Origin: Chthonobacter albigriseus | GTDB taxonomy: Bacteria > Pseudomonadota > Alphaproteobacteria > Rhizobiales > Pleomorphomonadaceae | Direction: 5' to 3' | DNA length: 64,000 bases | Assembly: GCF_013839445.1 (NCBI RefSeq) | Contig: NZ_JACDIT010000013.1 | Coordinates: 34,975-98,974, forward strand | Shown: positions 1 to 9,340 of the stretch, piece by piece | Position numbering within the stretch: position 1 is the stretch's first letter | Layout: the number at the start of each line of letters is the position of its first letter | The notes under the pieces: generated by a model | Databases searched by the model: none | Told to the model about the DNA's origin: nothing | The model's input: the letters and a program-made list of their open reading frames with translations, nothing else | Made by a program: the position numbers and the translations under genes

Positions 1-411
1 GATGCGCTCGCCGGCAAGCCGCGCCCGCGCTTCGTCCACGGCCGTGTTGAACTGCGAATGCCAGGTGGCGAACAGCGTCCGGCCCGCCGATGCGGCCAGC
101 TTCTCCAGGTCGTCGAGTTCCATCAGGCTCGCGGTCGGCGGCTTTTCCATGAGCACGTGCTTGCCGGCCTTGAGCGCTTCGCGGACATAGCCATAGCGCA
201 CATCGGGCGGGGTGCAGATCGCCACCGCGTCGAGATCCGGCAGCGCCGCCAGCATTTCGGCCTGGGTGCGGAAGGTCGGAACGGACCCGTGGGTCACCCC
301 GCGCTGGCTGACCAGGGCGGCAAGCTCGAAAGTCCCCGTCTCGGCGATGGAGGGCAAGTGCTGGTCGACGGCGATCTTGCCGACGCCCACGATACCGATC
401 GTCTTCTTCAT
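1..411 (-). CDS. Gfo/Idh/MocA family dehydrogenase, N-terminal part (aldose 1-dehydrogenase-like)
   Basis: The reading frame runs without a stop from an ATG at 411 off the left edge, giving 137 codons of the N-terminus. An AGGGAGGAG ribosome-binding site lies 4-5 nt upstream. The protein starts with a Rossmann motif (GIVGVGKIA), then DAVAICTPPDVRY and HVLMEKPPTA, the EKP motif of the Gfo/Idh/MocA family, followed by TLFATWHSQFN. The last block and the GKIAxDQHLP start resemble bacterial galactose or arabinose 1-dehydrogenases, which oxidise aldoses with NAD(P)+ in the cytoplasm. That substrate is inferred from family resemblance. The C-terminal substrate domain lies outside the window. It is divergent from the AI-2E gene and points away from it. 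Confidence 0.8.
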   Translation of the reverse strand, partial: MKKTIGIVGVGKIAVDQHLPSIAETGTFELAALVSQRGVTHGSVPTFRTQAEMLAALPDLDAVAICTPPDVRYGYVREALKAGKHVLMEKPPTASLMELDDLEKLAASAGRTLFATWHSQFNTAVDEARARLAGERI

Positions 412-588
412 GATGCTCCTCCCTCACGCCGGCGGCTGCCCGTTCCGGGTCGATATGCGCCGCGCAACACTCCTAACCGGCCCAGTTCTTCCCGCCAAGT
501 CGTCTTGACGGAACACGAGCGGAGACTGGAGCGGATCCCGATCGCCCCTCGCCGCGTTAGGAAGCGTCCTCTCGCCGCGGGAAACATA

Positions 589-2526
589 ATGGAAGTCGAA
601 GCCGTCCATCCGGGTGAACCACAGCCAGCCCGTGGAAGCGTCGTTCGCGCGACCGCTCTCGTCGCGCTCGCCCTCATGATCATGGGGGTGCTCTACTTCG
701 CCCGCGAGATCCTGGTGCCGCTCGCCCTCGCCGTTCTCCTGAGCTTCGCGCTCGCCCCGCTCGTCCGCATGATGCGCGATGTCGGCGTGCCGCGTGTCTT
801 TTCCGTTCTCCTGGCCGTGGTGGCCGCGTTCACCCTGCTCTTCGTCCTGGGTTGGCTGATCACCGCGCAGGTGTCTGAACTGGTTCGCGACCTTCCCCAG
901 TACCAGACGACCGTGCAGCGCAAGATCGCTTCGCTGAAGGGCGCGACGGCAACCAGCGGCGCCCTCGAGCAAGTCTCGGTGTTCCTCAACACCGTCAGCG
1001 CCGAACTGGAAACCGCCGACGAGCGCGCGCCGCCGGCGCAGAGCGCTCCGACCGCCGATCCGAAGCCTGTCCCGGTGACGGTGCTCGAACCGTCGCCCGG
1101 CGCCTTCTCCACGCTGGCCGCATTGCTGAGACCGCTGATCCACCCCTTCGCCATGACCGGGATCGTGATCATCTTCGTGATCTTCATCCTGATGCAGCGC
1201 GAGGATCTGCGGAATCGCTTCATCAAGCTCGTCGGCACCCGCGACCTGCAGAAGACGACGGCGGCCATCGACGACGCCGCACGCCGTCTCAGCCGGCTGC
1301 TCCTCATTCAGCTCGCCATGAACAGCATGTTCGGCGTCGTGATCGGTGTCGGTCTTTGGGCGATCGGCATCCCGATCCCGATTCTGTGGGGTATTCTTTC
1401 CGCGGTCCTGCGCTTCGTACCCTATATCGGCGCCTTCATCAGCGCGGCCCTGCCGCTCGCTCTTGCCGCCGCCGTCGATCCCGGCTGGACCATGCTCGCC
1501 TGGACGGCGGCGCTGTTCTTCATCACCGAGCCGATCGTCGGCCATTTCGTCGAACCGCTGGCCTACGGGCGCACGACCGGCTTGTCGCCCGTCGCCGTCG
1601 TGGTGGCGGCGACCTTCTGGACCTGGCTCTGGGGACCGATCGGATTGCTTCTGGCCACCCCGCTCACCGTCTGCCTCGTCGTCCTCGGCCGGCATGTGAA
1701 GGGATTGTCCTTCCTGGAGGTGCTCCTGGGTGACAGGCCCGCGCTCTCTCCACCGGAACTCTTCTACCAGCGCGCGCTCGCCCGGGATTCCGTTGAGATG
1801 ATCGGCGTCGCCGAGCAGATCCTGAAGGAGCGTTCCCTGTCTGAGTACTACGACCAGATCGCCGTGCCCGGGCTTCGCCTCGCCGCCGAGGACGCCGAGC
1901 GTGGGCTCGTGGGGGACGAGCGCTCCGCCAGGATCCGGGAAACCGTGGAGGAGGTCGTCGACGACTTGGAGGTGTACGACGACATCCAGCCCGAGCGCAC
2001 CCGCACGGTGGATCCGGAAGCGGAGGCTGCCGTCGAGAGCACCGCAGACCGGGCTGAGGTACGCGTCGTCGCGCCGGACCGGCTGAGACCGGAGTGGGCG
2101 GGCGAGGCACCGGTTCTGGCGATCGGCGCCGAGAACGAGATCGACCACGCGGCGGCGATCATGCTGCGCCAACTCGTCGCCAAGCACGGCATCGGAACCC
2201 GCGCCGAGGGTCCCGATGCGCTTTCGGCGCGCAGGATCTTCCAGGTGGGTGGTCGCGACACGCGCGTCGTCTGCCTGATCGCCCTATCGACGACGCACGA
2301 GATCCAGTTGCGCCGTTCCGTCCGCCGTGTCCGCCGGCGTCTGCCGGGCACCGAGATCCTGCTCGTGACCCCTGGCATCGCCAACCCCGGCATCGCCCAG
2401 GCGATCGGCGCCGACGCCAACGTGTCGAGCTTCCACGAAGTCCTGGAGCGCGTTGTGGCGGCGGCCGAAGCACCGGAGGCAGCAGTTCCTGAGCCGGAAA
2501 CGCCGCCCGCGGCGGAACTCGCCTGA
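589..2526 (+). CDS. AI-2E family transporter (PerM-like) with extended C-terminus
   Basis: This 645-residue membrane protein has an AI-2E/PerM transporter body (about residues 15-385). It has paired N-terminal hydrophobic helices, a periplasmic or cytosolic segment rich in Pro and Ala near residues 150-180, and the C-terminal helical block ending in GPIGLLLATPLTV. Family members are usually 350-400 residues. Here about 260 more follow: an acidic linker and a final segment (about residues 510-620) with alternating beta-alpha character resembling a Rossmann-like sensory domain. The ATG at 589 is chosen because the N-terminal helix begins shortly after it; the open frame extends further upstream without family resemblance. 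The substrate is unknown, and the family name does not prove AI-2 transport. Confidence 0.8.
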   Translation: MEVEAVHPGEPQPARGSVVRATALVALALMIMGVLYFAREILVPLALAVLLSFALAPLVRMMRDVGVPRVFSVLLAVVAAFTLLFVLGWLITAQVSELVRDLPQYQTTVQRKIASLKGATATSGALEQVSVFLNTVSAELETADERAPPAQSAPTADPKPVPVTVLEPSPGAFSTLAALLRPLIHPFAMTGIVIIFVIFILMQREDLRNRFIKLVGTRDLQKTTAAIDDAARRLSRLLLIQLAMNSMFGVVIGVGLWAIGIPIPILWGILSAVLRFVPYIGAFISAALPLALAAAVDPGWTMLAWTAALFFITEPIVGHFVEPLAYGRTTGLSPVAVVVAATFWTWLWGPIGLLLATPLTVCLVVLGRHVKGLSFLEVLLGDRPALSPPELFYQRALARDSVEMIGVAEQILKERSLSEYYDQIAVPGLRLAAEDAERGLVGDERSARIRETVEEVVDDLEVYDDIQPERTRTVDPEAEAAVESTADRAEVRVVAPDRLRPEWAGEAPVLAIGAENEIDHAAAIMLRQLVAKHGIGTRAEGPDALSARRIFQVGGRDTRVVCLIALSTTHEIQLRRSVRRVRRRLPGTEILLVTPGIANPGIAQAIGADANVSSFHEVLERVVAAAEAPEAAVPEPETPPAAELA

Positions 2527-2529
2527 TCC

Positions 2530-3426
2530 TCAGCGGCCGGGCGTGTATTTGCGCCAGTCGTGCTCCTCGCGGAAGCCGAGAACCTCCCGCGCCTTGCGGT
2601 TGGAGATCGGCGCCTCGAAGCGCCCCATCTCCCGGGTGATCGGCACCCCCGGCGAATAGGTGGCGAGGAACTCGGCTGTCGGAAGGTCGGCGGTGATCGT
2701 GTCGTTCACCGCGTTGAACACCTGGAACCCCAAGCCGTCCTTCTCCAGGCAGAGGTGGACGATCTGTCCGAGATCGCGCGCGTCGATGTAGCTCCAGGCG
2801 TTCCGCTTGCGCGACATCGGATTGGCGACGAAGCCGGGGAAGCGGTCATACTCGTGCGGCTCGATCACATTGCCGATCCGCAGCGCGTAGATATCCGCTC
2901 CGGTCCGCATGGCGAAGGCGCGGGCGGTCTTCTCGTTCACCAGCTTGGAGAGGCCGTAGGAGTCCATCGGATCGATGTCGTAGTCCTCCTCGAGCGGGAA
3001 CGCGTGGTAGTCCTTGTCCCCTTCGGCGAAGCAGACGCCGTAGGTGGTCTCGCTCGAGGCGATGATCACCTTGTGAATCCCCAGCTTCACCGCGGCCTCG
3101 ATCACGTTGTAGGTGCTGACCACGTTGGCCTTGAAGGTCTCGTTGTCCGGCTGGATCAGGATCCGCGCCACGGCCGCGAAATGCACGACGGCGTCCACGG
3201 GAGCCGGACCACGGCCGGTCTCCAGCCCCTCGAAGCCGAAATGCATCGAGAGCGCGTTGAAGGCCTGACCGCTGTCGGTCAGGTCCGTGATCAGCGTGTT
3301 GACGCCGGGCTGGTCGAGCGGCTTCAGGTCGAGGTTGAACACCTCGTGTCCGTATCGCAGCAGCTCGGGAATGACATGGCGGCCGGCCTTGCCGCTGCCG
3401 CCGGTGAAGACCACGCGCTTTGCCAT
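2530..3426 (-). CDS. NAD-dependent epimerase/dehydratase (extended SDR)
   Basis: This 298-residue cytoplasmic protein begins with VVFTGGSGKAGRHV, a glycine-rich NAD(P)-binding motif at residues 5-18. It carries an extended-SDR active-site YGLSK motif near residue 186 and the downstream RIGNVIEPHEY segment typical of nucleotide-sugar epimerases and uronate dehydrogenases. The substrate is not identifiable. It follows the SDR at 3463-4251 on the same strand with a 36-nt gap, so the two are probably cotranscribed and may act on the same sugar or sugar acid. The stop is three bases past the convergent AI-2E gene stop. Confidence 0.8.
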   Translation of the reverse strand: MAKRVVFTGGSGKAGRHVIPELLRYGHEVFNLDLKPLDQPGVNTLITDLTDSGQAFNALSMHFGFEGLETGRGPAPVDAVVHFAAVARILIQPDNETFKANVVSTYNVIEAAVKLGIHKVIIASSETTYGVCFAEGDKDYHAFPLEEDYDIDPMDSYGLSKLVNEKTARAFAMRTGADIYALRIGNVIEPHEYDRFPGFVANPMSRKRNAWSYIDARDLGQIVHLCLEKDGLGFQVFNAVNDTITADLPTAEFLATYSPGVPITREMGRFEAPISNRKAREVLGFREEHDWRKYTPGR

Positions 3427-3462
3427 GGAAGCCTCTTCGTCTGATGGGAGCGGCGATGCCCG

Positions 3463-4251
3463 TCAGGGCATCAGCTGACCGCCGTTCACCTCAATGACCT
3501 GACCTATCACATACGGGCTCAGCCGGTCCGAAGCGAGAAACAGATAGGCGCCGACACAGTCCTCCGCCCGGCCGAGCCGCCCCTGCGGAATGGTCGCAAG
3601 CTGCGCGGCAAGCTGGGCCGCGGTCGAGTAGCGCTCGTGGAAGGGCGTCTCGATCACCCCCGGGGCGACGGCGTTGACGCGGATGCCCATCGGGATCAGC
3701 TCCTTGGCCATGCCGCGGGTGACGTTGGAGACGAACGCCTTGCTGGAGCCGTAGACCCCGGCCCCGCCGCTGGCGCCGTTCCGGGCGGCGACGGACGTGG
3801 TGTTGATGATGAAGCCGCCCTGCCGCTTCAGGAACGGGATCGCTGCCCGCGACGCCGTCAGCACCGAACGGGCGTTGAGATCCATCACCGCGTCGTAGTG
3901 CTCGTCCGTCATGTCGGCATAGGGAACCCGGGCGACCATGCCGCCCGCGTTGTTGATCAGGCCGTCCAGCCGGCCGAAGGCGGCGGCGGTCTCCTCCACC
4001 ACCCGCACGACCTCGGGCGTCTTGGAGGCATCGCCTCGCACCAGGTGGACGGTGCCGCCGATCGAGCGGATTCGCTCCGCAAGGGCCTCGGCAGCCTCCA
4101 CCGACGAATGGTAGTGAAGCCCCACGAGGCAGCCTTGCGTGGCGAAAGCGACCGCGAGCTCGGCGCCGATGCCGGTCGAAGCACCGGTGATCAGTACGGC
4201 CTTGCCGGCGAGATCGGGGATGGTGGGCCAGGCCGCGGAGGAATCGGACAT
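3463..4251 (-). CDS. SDR family oxidoreductase (classical)
   Basis: This is a 262-residue classical short-chain dehydrogenase. It has the cofactor motif TGASTGIG near residues 22-29, NNAGG near 100, a catalytic Ser region (NTTSVAARNG) and YGSSK at about 168-172, with a C-terminal VIGQVIEVNGGQ typical of FabG-like and glucose-dehydrogenase-like enzymes. The reaction is NAD(P)H-dependent carbonyl reduction or alcohol oxidation on an unknown substrate. The start at 4251 has an AAGGAC site upstream. It is first in a two-gene unit with the epimerase-like gene; the neighbouring sugar genes suggest sugar metabolism rather than fatty acid synthesis. Confidence 0.82.
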   Translation of the reverse strand: MSDSSAAWPTIPDLAGKAVLITGASTGIGAELAVAFATQGCLVGLHYHSSVEAAEALAERIRSIGGTVHLVRGDASKTPEVVRVVEETAAAFGRLDGLINNAGGMVARVPYADMTDEHYDAVMDLNARSVLTASRAAIPFLKRQGGFIINTTSVAARNGASGGAGVYGSSKAFVSNVTRGMAKELIPMGIRVNAVAPGVIETPFHERYSTAAQLAAQLATIPQGRLGRAEDCVGAYLFLASDRLSPYVIGQVIEVNGGQLMP

Positions 4252-4376
4252 GAGAACGTCCTTGGGATGCTGCGCCCGTGAGAAGAACGGGCGCTGGGGA
4301 ACCGACGCCGTGAGTTAGGGCGCGCCGCCGAGCGGCGGCAAGTCCGCATTTTCCGCGAACCGCACGCCCGCCGCTC

Positions 4377-4892
4377 TCAGGTCGTCTCGTCCTGCAGCCG
4401 GCGCGGGTATTCATGTACGGGCGGCAGCCGGTGATGCAGGGCCGCGTAGGCGACCAGGCTGAGGCTCCCGAGCGTGATCACCGGGAACAGGATCGCCGGA
4501 GGCATGCCGCCGGCGAAGGCGATGATCGGGACTGCTCCGGCCGGCGGGTGCGTCACCCGCAGCGCCAGCATGGCGAAGATCGACAGCCCGACGCCGAGCG
4601 CGGCGGCAAGCGGAAGCCCCGGCGCGACGGTGTGAACCGCGACCGCGATCGCCCCCGCCACGACATATCCGCCGACCACATTGATGGGCTGCGCGAGCGG
4701 GCTGCCCGGTTGGCCGAACAGCAACACCGCCGTCGCCCCGAAGGGCGCGATCAGCAGCGGAAGCTCGGTTGCCGACGCCAGGCCACCCACCAGTCCCATC
4801 CCCACGATGGCCCCGGTTCCCGACTTGAGATGGTGAGCAAACTGACCCTTCGGCTCATGCCGCACAATAAAACGCCTAAGTCGCTGAAACAT
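4377..4892 (-). CDS. HPP family integral membrane protein
   Basis: This 171-residue membrane protein has four or five hydrophobic segments and the eponymous motif THPPAGAVP near residues 119-127. It also has the conserved LLIAPFGATAVLLFG block near residues 46-60, the hallmark of the HPP family. Some members have been linked to nitrite transport in plastids and cyanobacteria; no substrate can be assigned here. It has no linker to a CBS domain, unlike some longer homologues. It lies between the hydrolase and the SDR genes on the same strand, with gaps of about 100 nt on each side, so operon membership is uncertain. Confidence 0.85.
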   Translation of the reverse strand: MFQRLRRFIVRHEPKGQFAHHLKSGTGAIVGMGLVGGLASATELPLLIAPFGATAVLLFGQPGSPLAQPINVVGGYVVAGAIAVAVHTVAPGLPLAAALGVGLSIFAMLALRVTHPPAGAVPIIAFAGGMPPAILFPVITLGSLSLVAYAALHHRLPPVHEYPRRLQDETT

Positions 4893-4988
4893 ACGGCACC
4901 CCGGCCCCGGATAATGCCGCCGTCTTTAGCAGTGCGCTCAATAATCAGGCAATTGGCATCCCTGACATCGCCCGCCGGTAGGCCCGCG

Positions 4989-5777
4989 TCATCCTGACCC
5001 GACAGGCCCGGCGGACGCGTCCAGCCGGTCCAGCACGCCGAGCAGGATGTCGGTATGCGGCCCGCCTTCAAGGCAGTGATGTGCGCCGTCGAGGACGACA
5101 TGGTCGATCGCCCGCGGAAGCATCAGGTTGAACTCCAGCACGTTTTCGTCCGGGGTTACCGTATCGAGCACACCCACCACGGTGCTCACCGGCATCGTGA
5201 GGCGCTCCGCGACCTCGAAGATGTCGTGCCGAGGCCAGTCGACGAGCGCCCGCGGCAGTTCCGTGCGGAGCGAATCCACACCCTGCGGATGGTGCTTCGC
5301 CCTCGCCTCCAACTGGCGCCGTCCGCTGGTGAAAGTCGCGACGGCGAGAACATGCCGGGTGATGGAACGAAGCTCCGTTGCGGCAAGGTGGCTCACCGCA
5401 TAGCCGCCCATGCTGTGCCCGGCGAGCGCGATCTGGTCGGCGCGGCAACCGTAGTCGCCCGCGTGCTCCAGCGCCCAGCGCACCGCCCTCAGCGTATCCC
5501 GGACATGGCCACCGATGGTGAAATCCGCGCCGCTGCCTGCGCTGGCGTTGTGGTCGGAGTTGCAGAGATCGGGAATGACCGCGCTGTAGCCGCGCAGCAG
5601 ATAGGGCTCGGCGATCTTTTGGATGTGGGGCGCTTCAGAGGCCCCGTTTCGTCCATGGGAAATCACGACGAGCAGGCCGTTCGGGGCCAACGCCGGCCGC
5701 TGCACCGTCACCGTCATCCGCGGCGCGTCGCTCTGTGGGCTCTCATCGGTTCCGAGCGTGAAGATGTGACGGTTCAT
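4989..5777 (-). CDS. Alpha/beta hydrolase (dienelactone hydrolase-like)
   Basis: This is a 262-residue alpha/beta hydrolase without a signal peptide. The nucleophile elbow is GHSMGG with Ser122. An oxyanion strand VVISHGRNG lies near residues 37-45, and the probable acid and base are Asp in GVLDTVTPDE and His in LDGAHHC near the C-terminus. Its start codon overlaps the stop of the GH144-like gene (ATGA at 5774-5777), so it is translationally coupled to the glycosidase operon. It may deacylate a glycan or sugar ester, but this is only inferred from context. Confidence 0.82.
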   Translation of the reverse strand: MNRHIFTLGTDESPQSDAPRMTVTVQRPALAPNGLLVVISHGRNGASEAPHIQKIAEPYLLRGYSAVIPDLCNSDHNASAGSGADFTIGGHVRDTLRAVRWALEHAGDYGCRADQIALAGHSMGGYAVSHLAATELRSITRHVLAVATFTSGRRQLEARAKHHPQGVDSLRTELPRALVDWPRHDIFEVAERLTMPVSTVVGVLDTVTPDENVLEFNLMLPRAIDHVVLDGAHHCLEGGPHTDILLGVLDRLDASAGPVGSG

Positions 5778-7024
5778 GCGATGGCCGTGCTTTCAAGATG
5801 AGGGCTGGCGAAACCGAGCCGCCGCAGCCCGCGCAGCACCTCCGGAGCCCTCATGAACAACGACCAGAGCAGCCCGGACCGGTGGTTCTCGATCATCACG
5901 ACGATCGGACCCTGGTCGATGGCGAGATGGCTGGTCGCCACCCAATCGCGGCCCTGGTTGAACGCGTCGAGGAATCCATATGTTCCGAACAGCGTGGAAC
6001 CGAGCCGGTCGTGGAAATGCCGCGCCGCCTTCATCGACAGATCCGGCACATAGGGGAACGACGCCAGCGCCGCCGTGGGTGTGATCACGCCGTGGTCGTT
6101 CGTCGGGGAGTGGGCGTTGTAGCCCTCGTGATTGTCGCTCGCCGTCAGCCCCCAGCAGTGCTCGTCGTATCCAGCAAAACCGTTGGGATTGCGCCTGCAG
6201 TGCGCGTGGTTGACCAGCGCATGCGCCCGGTTCTGTTCGAAGTAGTCGGCGTAGCGGTCGACCAGCCCGCGGGGATCGAGCCCCATGAAGGAATAGTGGG
6301 CGAAGAACAGCGGCCCGCCACCATCCGGGCCGAGCGGTAGCACAACGCCGTCGTAGCTCTTGCCGTTGCGGAACTCGGGCGCGGTCGCCCACGAGCCGTG
6401 GTAGGTCTCCGGAGCAACCGGAAAGGTCGGCGACGAGGCGGCGAGCACGTGCGTGATCAGGCATTCGTTCCAGCCTCGCACCGCATGGTTCATCGCCGTG
6501 CCGTGCACGGGGCTCCAGTGCCAGAGCAGCGCGCCGTCGGCCCGCAGGTGATGGCTCCATTCGACCGCTCGCCACAGCGCGTCGATGGACGCGGCGAGAT
6601 TGGGCTCGCCGCTGCGGACCCATTCGCGCGCGGCCAGGAGGCCTGCCATCAGAAACGATGTCTCGACCAGATCGCCCCCGTCGTCCAAGGGAGAGAACGG
6701 GATCGTCCGGCCGGTGGAGCCGTCGAGGAAATGCGGATAGACACCGTGGAACCGGTCCGCGGTTTCCAGGAAGCCGACGATCCGGGCGATCTGCGCCACC
6801 GCCGCGTCGCGTGAAATGAAGCCGCGCTCGGCCCCGGCAATCAGCGCCATCACCCCGAAGCCCGTGCCGCCGGTCGTGACGGTCTCCAGCGCCGAATAGC
6901 CGAAGGCGCCGGCCGACCGCTCGCGCGCCATGCCGCTCACCGGGTGGGCGAACGCAGTGAAGTAGTCGAGGGTCCGGCCCTGGATGAGGTCGAGGAGTGC
7001 GTCGTCGGAAAGAGATGCGGTCAT
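5774..7024 (-). CDS. Glucoamylase-domain protein, GH144-like (possible beta-1,2-glucanase)
   Basis: This 416-residue protein has the PF10091 'glycoamylase' fold. The signature block runs through WGLTASDNHEGYNAHSPTND, then ITPTAALASFPYVP, YGFLDAFN and LAIDQGPIVVMIENHRSG, matching GH144 enzymes, some of which are endo-beta-1,2-glucanases. Related domains also occur in cyclic beta-1,2-glucan synthases. No signal peptide is visible, so it should act in the cytoplasm. The ATG at 7024 lies just past the GH3 stop (7050). An in-frame TTG at 7066 inside the GH3 gene is a less likely alternative. The substrate assignment rests on family and on its GH3 and ABC-transporter neighbours. Confidence 0.82.
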   Translation of the reverse strand: MTASLSDDALLDLIQGRTLDYFTAFAHPVSGMARERSAGAFGYSALETVTTGGTGFGVMALIAGAERGFISRDAAVAQIARIVGFLETADRFHGVYPHFLDGSTGRTIPFSPLDDGGDLVETSFLMAGLLAAREWVRSGEPNLAASIDALWRAVEWSHHLRADGALLWHWSPVHGTAMNHAVRGWNECLITHVLAASSPTFPVAPETYHGSWATAPEFRNGKSYDGVVLPLGPDGGGPLFFAHYSFMGLDPRGLVDRYADYFEQNRAHALVNHAHCRRNPNGFAGYDEHCWGLTASDNHEGYNAHSPTNDHGVITPTAALASFPYVPDLSMKAARHFHDRLGSTLFGTYGFLDAFNQGRDWVATSHLAIDQGPIVVMIENHRSGLLWSLFMRAPEVLRGLRRLGFASPHLESTAIA

Positions 7025-7049
7025 CGTCGAGGGAACATCCAAGTTGTCG

Positions 7050-9320
7050 CTAGCTGGTGACGGCAACCGCGCCGTCCTTCGTCCAGATCAGGTCGACGCC
7101 CTGCTCGGCGCGGGAGTTGGCGCCGAGGAAGACGCGAAAGGCGCCGCCGTGCCAGTCGCGCCGGCAATCGGCCACATGCTCGGCGACCGACGTCGCGAGG
7201 TCCGCCGCCGTGATCGCGAACGACACGGTTCTCGCCTCGCCCGGAGCGAGCACCAGCCGCTCGAACTGCACCAGCCGCCGGCTCGGCCGACTGATCGGAG
7301 ACACGGGCGCCCCGACGTAGAGCTGCACGACGTCCACGGCTGGGCGGTCACCGTCGTTGCGAACCTCGCAGGAGATGACGGCGCGGTCCGCGTCGCCCGA
7401 AAGGCTAGTCCGGTCGGCCGTCACCGGGCCATAGCGGACGGCGGAATAGGAAAGGCCGAAGCCGAACGGGAACAGCCCGTCGATCTGCTCCGGGCCGTCC
7501 GGCAGATCAAGGTAACCGGTCCTGAACTTCTCGAAGCGGCCGGTGTAGGGGCGTCCTGTCTTGGGTTCGCCGTAGGCGATCGGCACCTGGCCTTCGTGGA
7601 AGGGCAGCGTCACCGGCAGGCGGCCCGCCGGTTCCGCATCGCCGTAGAGGAGATCGGCAAGCCCATGCCCGGTTTCCGTGCCACCGAACCACGCGTAGAC
7701 CACCGCGTCGGCTGTCGCCGCTTCCTCCGTGATCACCAGCGCCCGGCCGGCGAGGATCACCAGGACCAGCGGTTTGCCGGTCTGCTTCAAGTCGGCGACC
7801 AGTCGCCGTTGACCCGCGGATAGCCTCAGGTCCGCACGGGACGATGACTCGCCGGAGTACTCCTTGCTTTCGCCGAGCACCGCGACCACGACGTCCGCGG
7901 CCTCGGCGGCGGCGATCGCCTCCGCGATCAGCACGTCGGCCGTTCGGGGATCGATGCTGACCGACAGGTCCCGACGGTCGTGGACGTTGAGCCGGTCGGC
8001 CAGGACGGGGTCGTCCACGATGTTGCAACCGCGCGCGCAGACGATCCCGCCACCCTGCCCGATCGCCTCTAGAAATCCGTCCAGGATGGTCACGGCGTCG
8101 CTGGACCGGCCGCTGACCGCCCAGGTGCCATTCATGTTGACGCGGTCGTTTGTCAGCGGACCGACCAGCGCGACCTTCGCCGACCGCGACAGGGGCAGCA
8201 CGCCCCCTTCGTTCTTGAGAAGCACGCAGGCATCCGCCGCCGCCCTGCGGGCGACCGCCCGATGGGCGGAAGGAAGCTCCGCGGGCGGTTCTCCTGCCTT
8301 CAGCCGCCGATAGGGGTCGTCGAACAGTCCCAGCTTGGCTTTTGCCTCCAGCACCCGGCGGCAAGCCGCCTCGATCAACGACGCATCGAGCAGCCCGGCT
8401 TCGACGCTTGCCTGGAGGGTGTTCAGATAACTCTCGCCGACCATGTCGAGATCGACGCCGGCCTTGACCGCGGCCCGTGCGGCCTCCGCATGGCTGGCGG
8501 CCATCTGGTGGCCCATCAGTTCGTCGACGCCGGTGTAGTCGCTGACCACCAGGCCGTCGAAACCGAAGCGCCCGCGCAGCACCTCCTCGATGAGGACGCG
8601 GTTGGCGTGCATCGGCACACCGTTCAGGGTGTTGAAGCCGGCCATGATGCTGCCCGCCCCCGCCTCGACGCCGGCTTTGAACGGCGGCAGGTAGACGTCG
8701 TGCAGCCGCATCGGGCTCATGTCCGCGCCGGCATAGTCGCGCCCGGCCGCCGCCGCGCCATAGGCCGCGAAATGCTTGAGGCACGCCATCGTGGCGTCCG
8801 GCCGGGAGAGATCGTCGCCTTGGAATCCCCGCACCATCGCCTCGGCATAGCGCGAAGCGAGCACCGGATCCTCCCCCGGGCTTTCCGCCATCCGCCCCCA
8901 GCGCGGATCCCGGCAGACGTCCACGACGGGCGCATAGACCTGGTCGATGCCGCCGGCGGTCGCCTCGACGGCGGCGATCCGCGCGGTCTCCTCGATCAAA
9001 GAAAGGTTCCACGTCGCGGCCATGCCGATCGGGATCGGAAAGATCGTCCGGTGACCATGGACCACGTCTTCGGCGAACATCAGCGGGATTGCGAGCCGCG
9101 ACTGCAGGGCCAGATCCTGCAGGGCGCGCACGGCGGCCGGCGACTTGACGCCGAAGATGCTGCCGATCCGCCCGGCTTTGACCTTCTCTGCGACGCCGGT
9201 GTTGACGACGCTGCCGGTCAGCGTCTCGCCGCCGGGGGTGACGAGGTTCAACTGGCCGATCTTCTCGGCGAGTGTCATTCGAGACAGGAGGTCGTCGATC
9301 ACATCGGTCTTCGAAGCCAT
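7050..9320 (-). CDS. bglX: Beta-glucosidase, glycoside hydrolase family 3 (BglX-like)
   Basis: This 756-residue GH3 enzyme has an N-terminal (beta/alpha)8 domain, the KHFAAYG motif near residue 182, and the catalytic nucleophile Asp261 in VVSDYTG. The family usually has SDW or SDY at that site. A second alpha/beta domain begins near residue 380, and a C-terminal fibronectin-III-like domain follows. Such enzymes release glucose from the non-reducing ends of beta-glucans. Periplasmic BglX has a signal peptide but this protein begins MASKTDVIDD and has none. It is second in the operon behind the ABC transporter (20-nt gap) and in front of the GH144-like gene. A GAGGT site precedes the ATG. Confidence 0.9.
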   Translation of the reverse strand: MASKTDVIDDLLSRMTLAEKIGQLNLVTPGGETLTGSVVNTGVAEKVKAGRIGSIFGVKSPAAVRALQDLALQSRLAIPLMFAEDVVHGHRTIFPIPIGMAATWNLSLIEETARIAAVEATAGGIDQVYAPVVDVCRDPRWGRMAESPGEDPVLASRYAEAMVRGFQGDDLSRPDATMACLKHFAAYGAAAAGRDYAGADMSPMRLHDVYLPPFKAGVEAGAGSIMAGFNTLNGVPMHANRVLIEEVLRGRFGFDGLVVSDYTGVDELMGHQMAASHAEAARAAVKAGVDLDMVGESYLNTLQASVEAGLLDASLIEAACRRVLEAKAKLGLFDDPYRRLKAGEPPAELPSAHRAVARRAAADACVLLKNEGGVLPLSRSAKVALVGPLTNDRVNMNGTWAVSGRSSDAVTILDGFLEAIGQGGGIVCARGCNIVDDPVLADRLNVHDRRDLSVSIDPRTADVLIAEAIAAAEAADVVVAVLGESKEYSGESSSRADLRLSAGQRRLVADLKQTGKPLVLVILAGRALVITEEAATADAVVYAWFGGTETGHGLADLLYGDAEPAGRLPVTLPFHEGQVPIAYGEPKTGRPYTGRFEKFRTGYLDLPDGPEQIDGLFPFGFGLSYSAVRYGPVTADRTSLSGDADRAVISCEVRNDGDRPAVDVVQLYVGAPVSPISRPSRRLVQFERLVLAPGEARTVSFAITAADLATSVAEHVADCRRDWHGGAFRVFLGANSRAEQGVDLIWTKDGAVAVTS

Positions 9321-9340
9321 TGGACCTCAGCCTGGAACGC

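Noticed and set aside
424..2187. Minus-strand open frame opposite the AI-2E gene
   Set aside because: It lacks hydrophobic or domain signatures while the plus-strand frame encodes a recognisable transporter.
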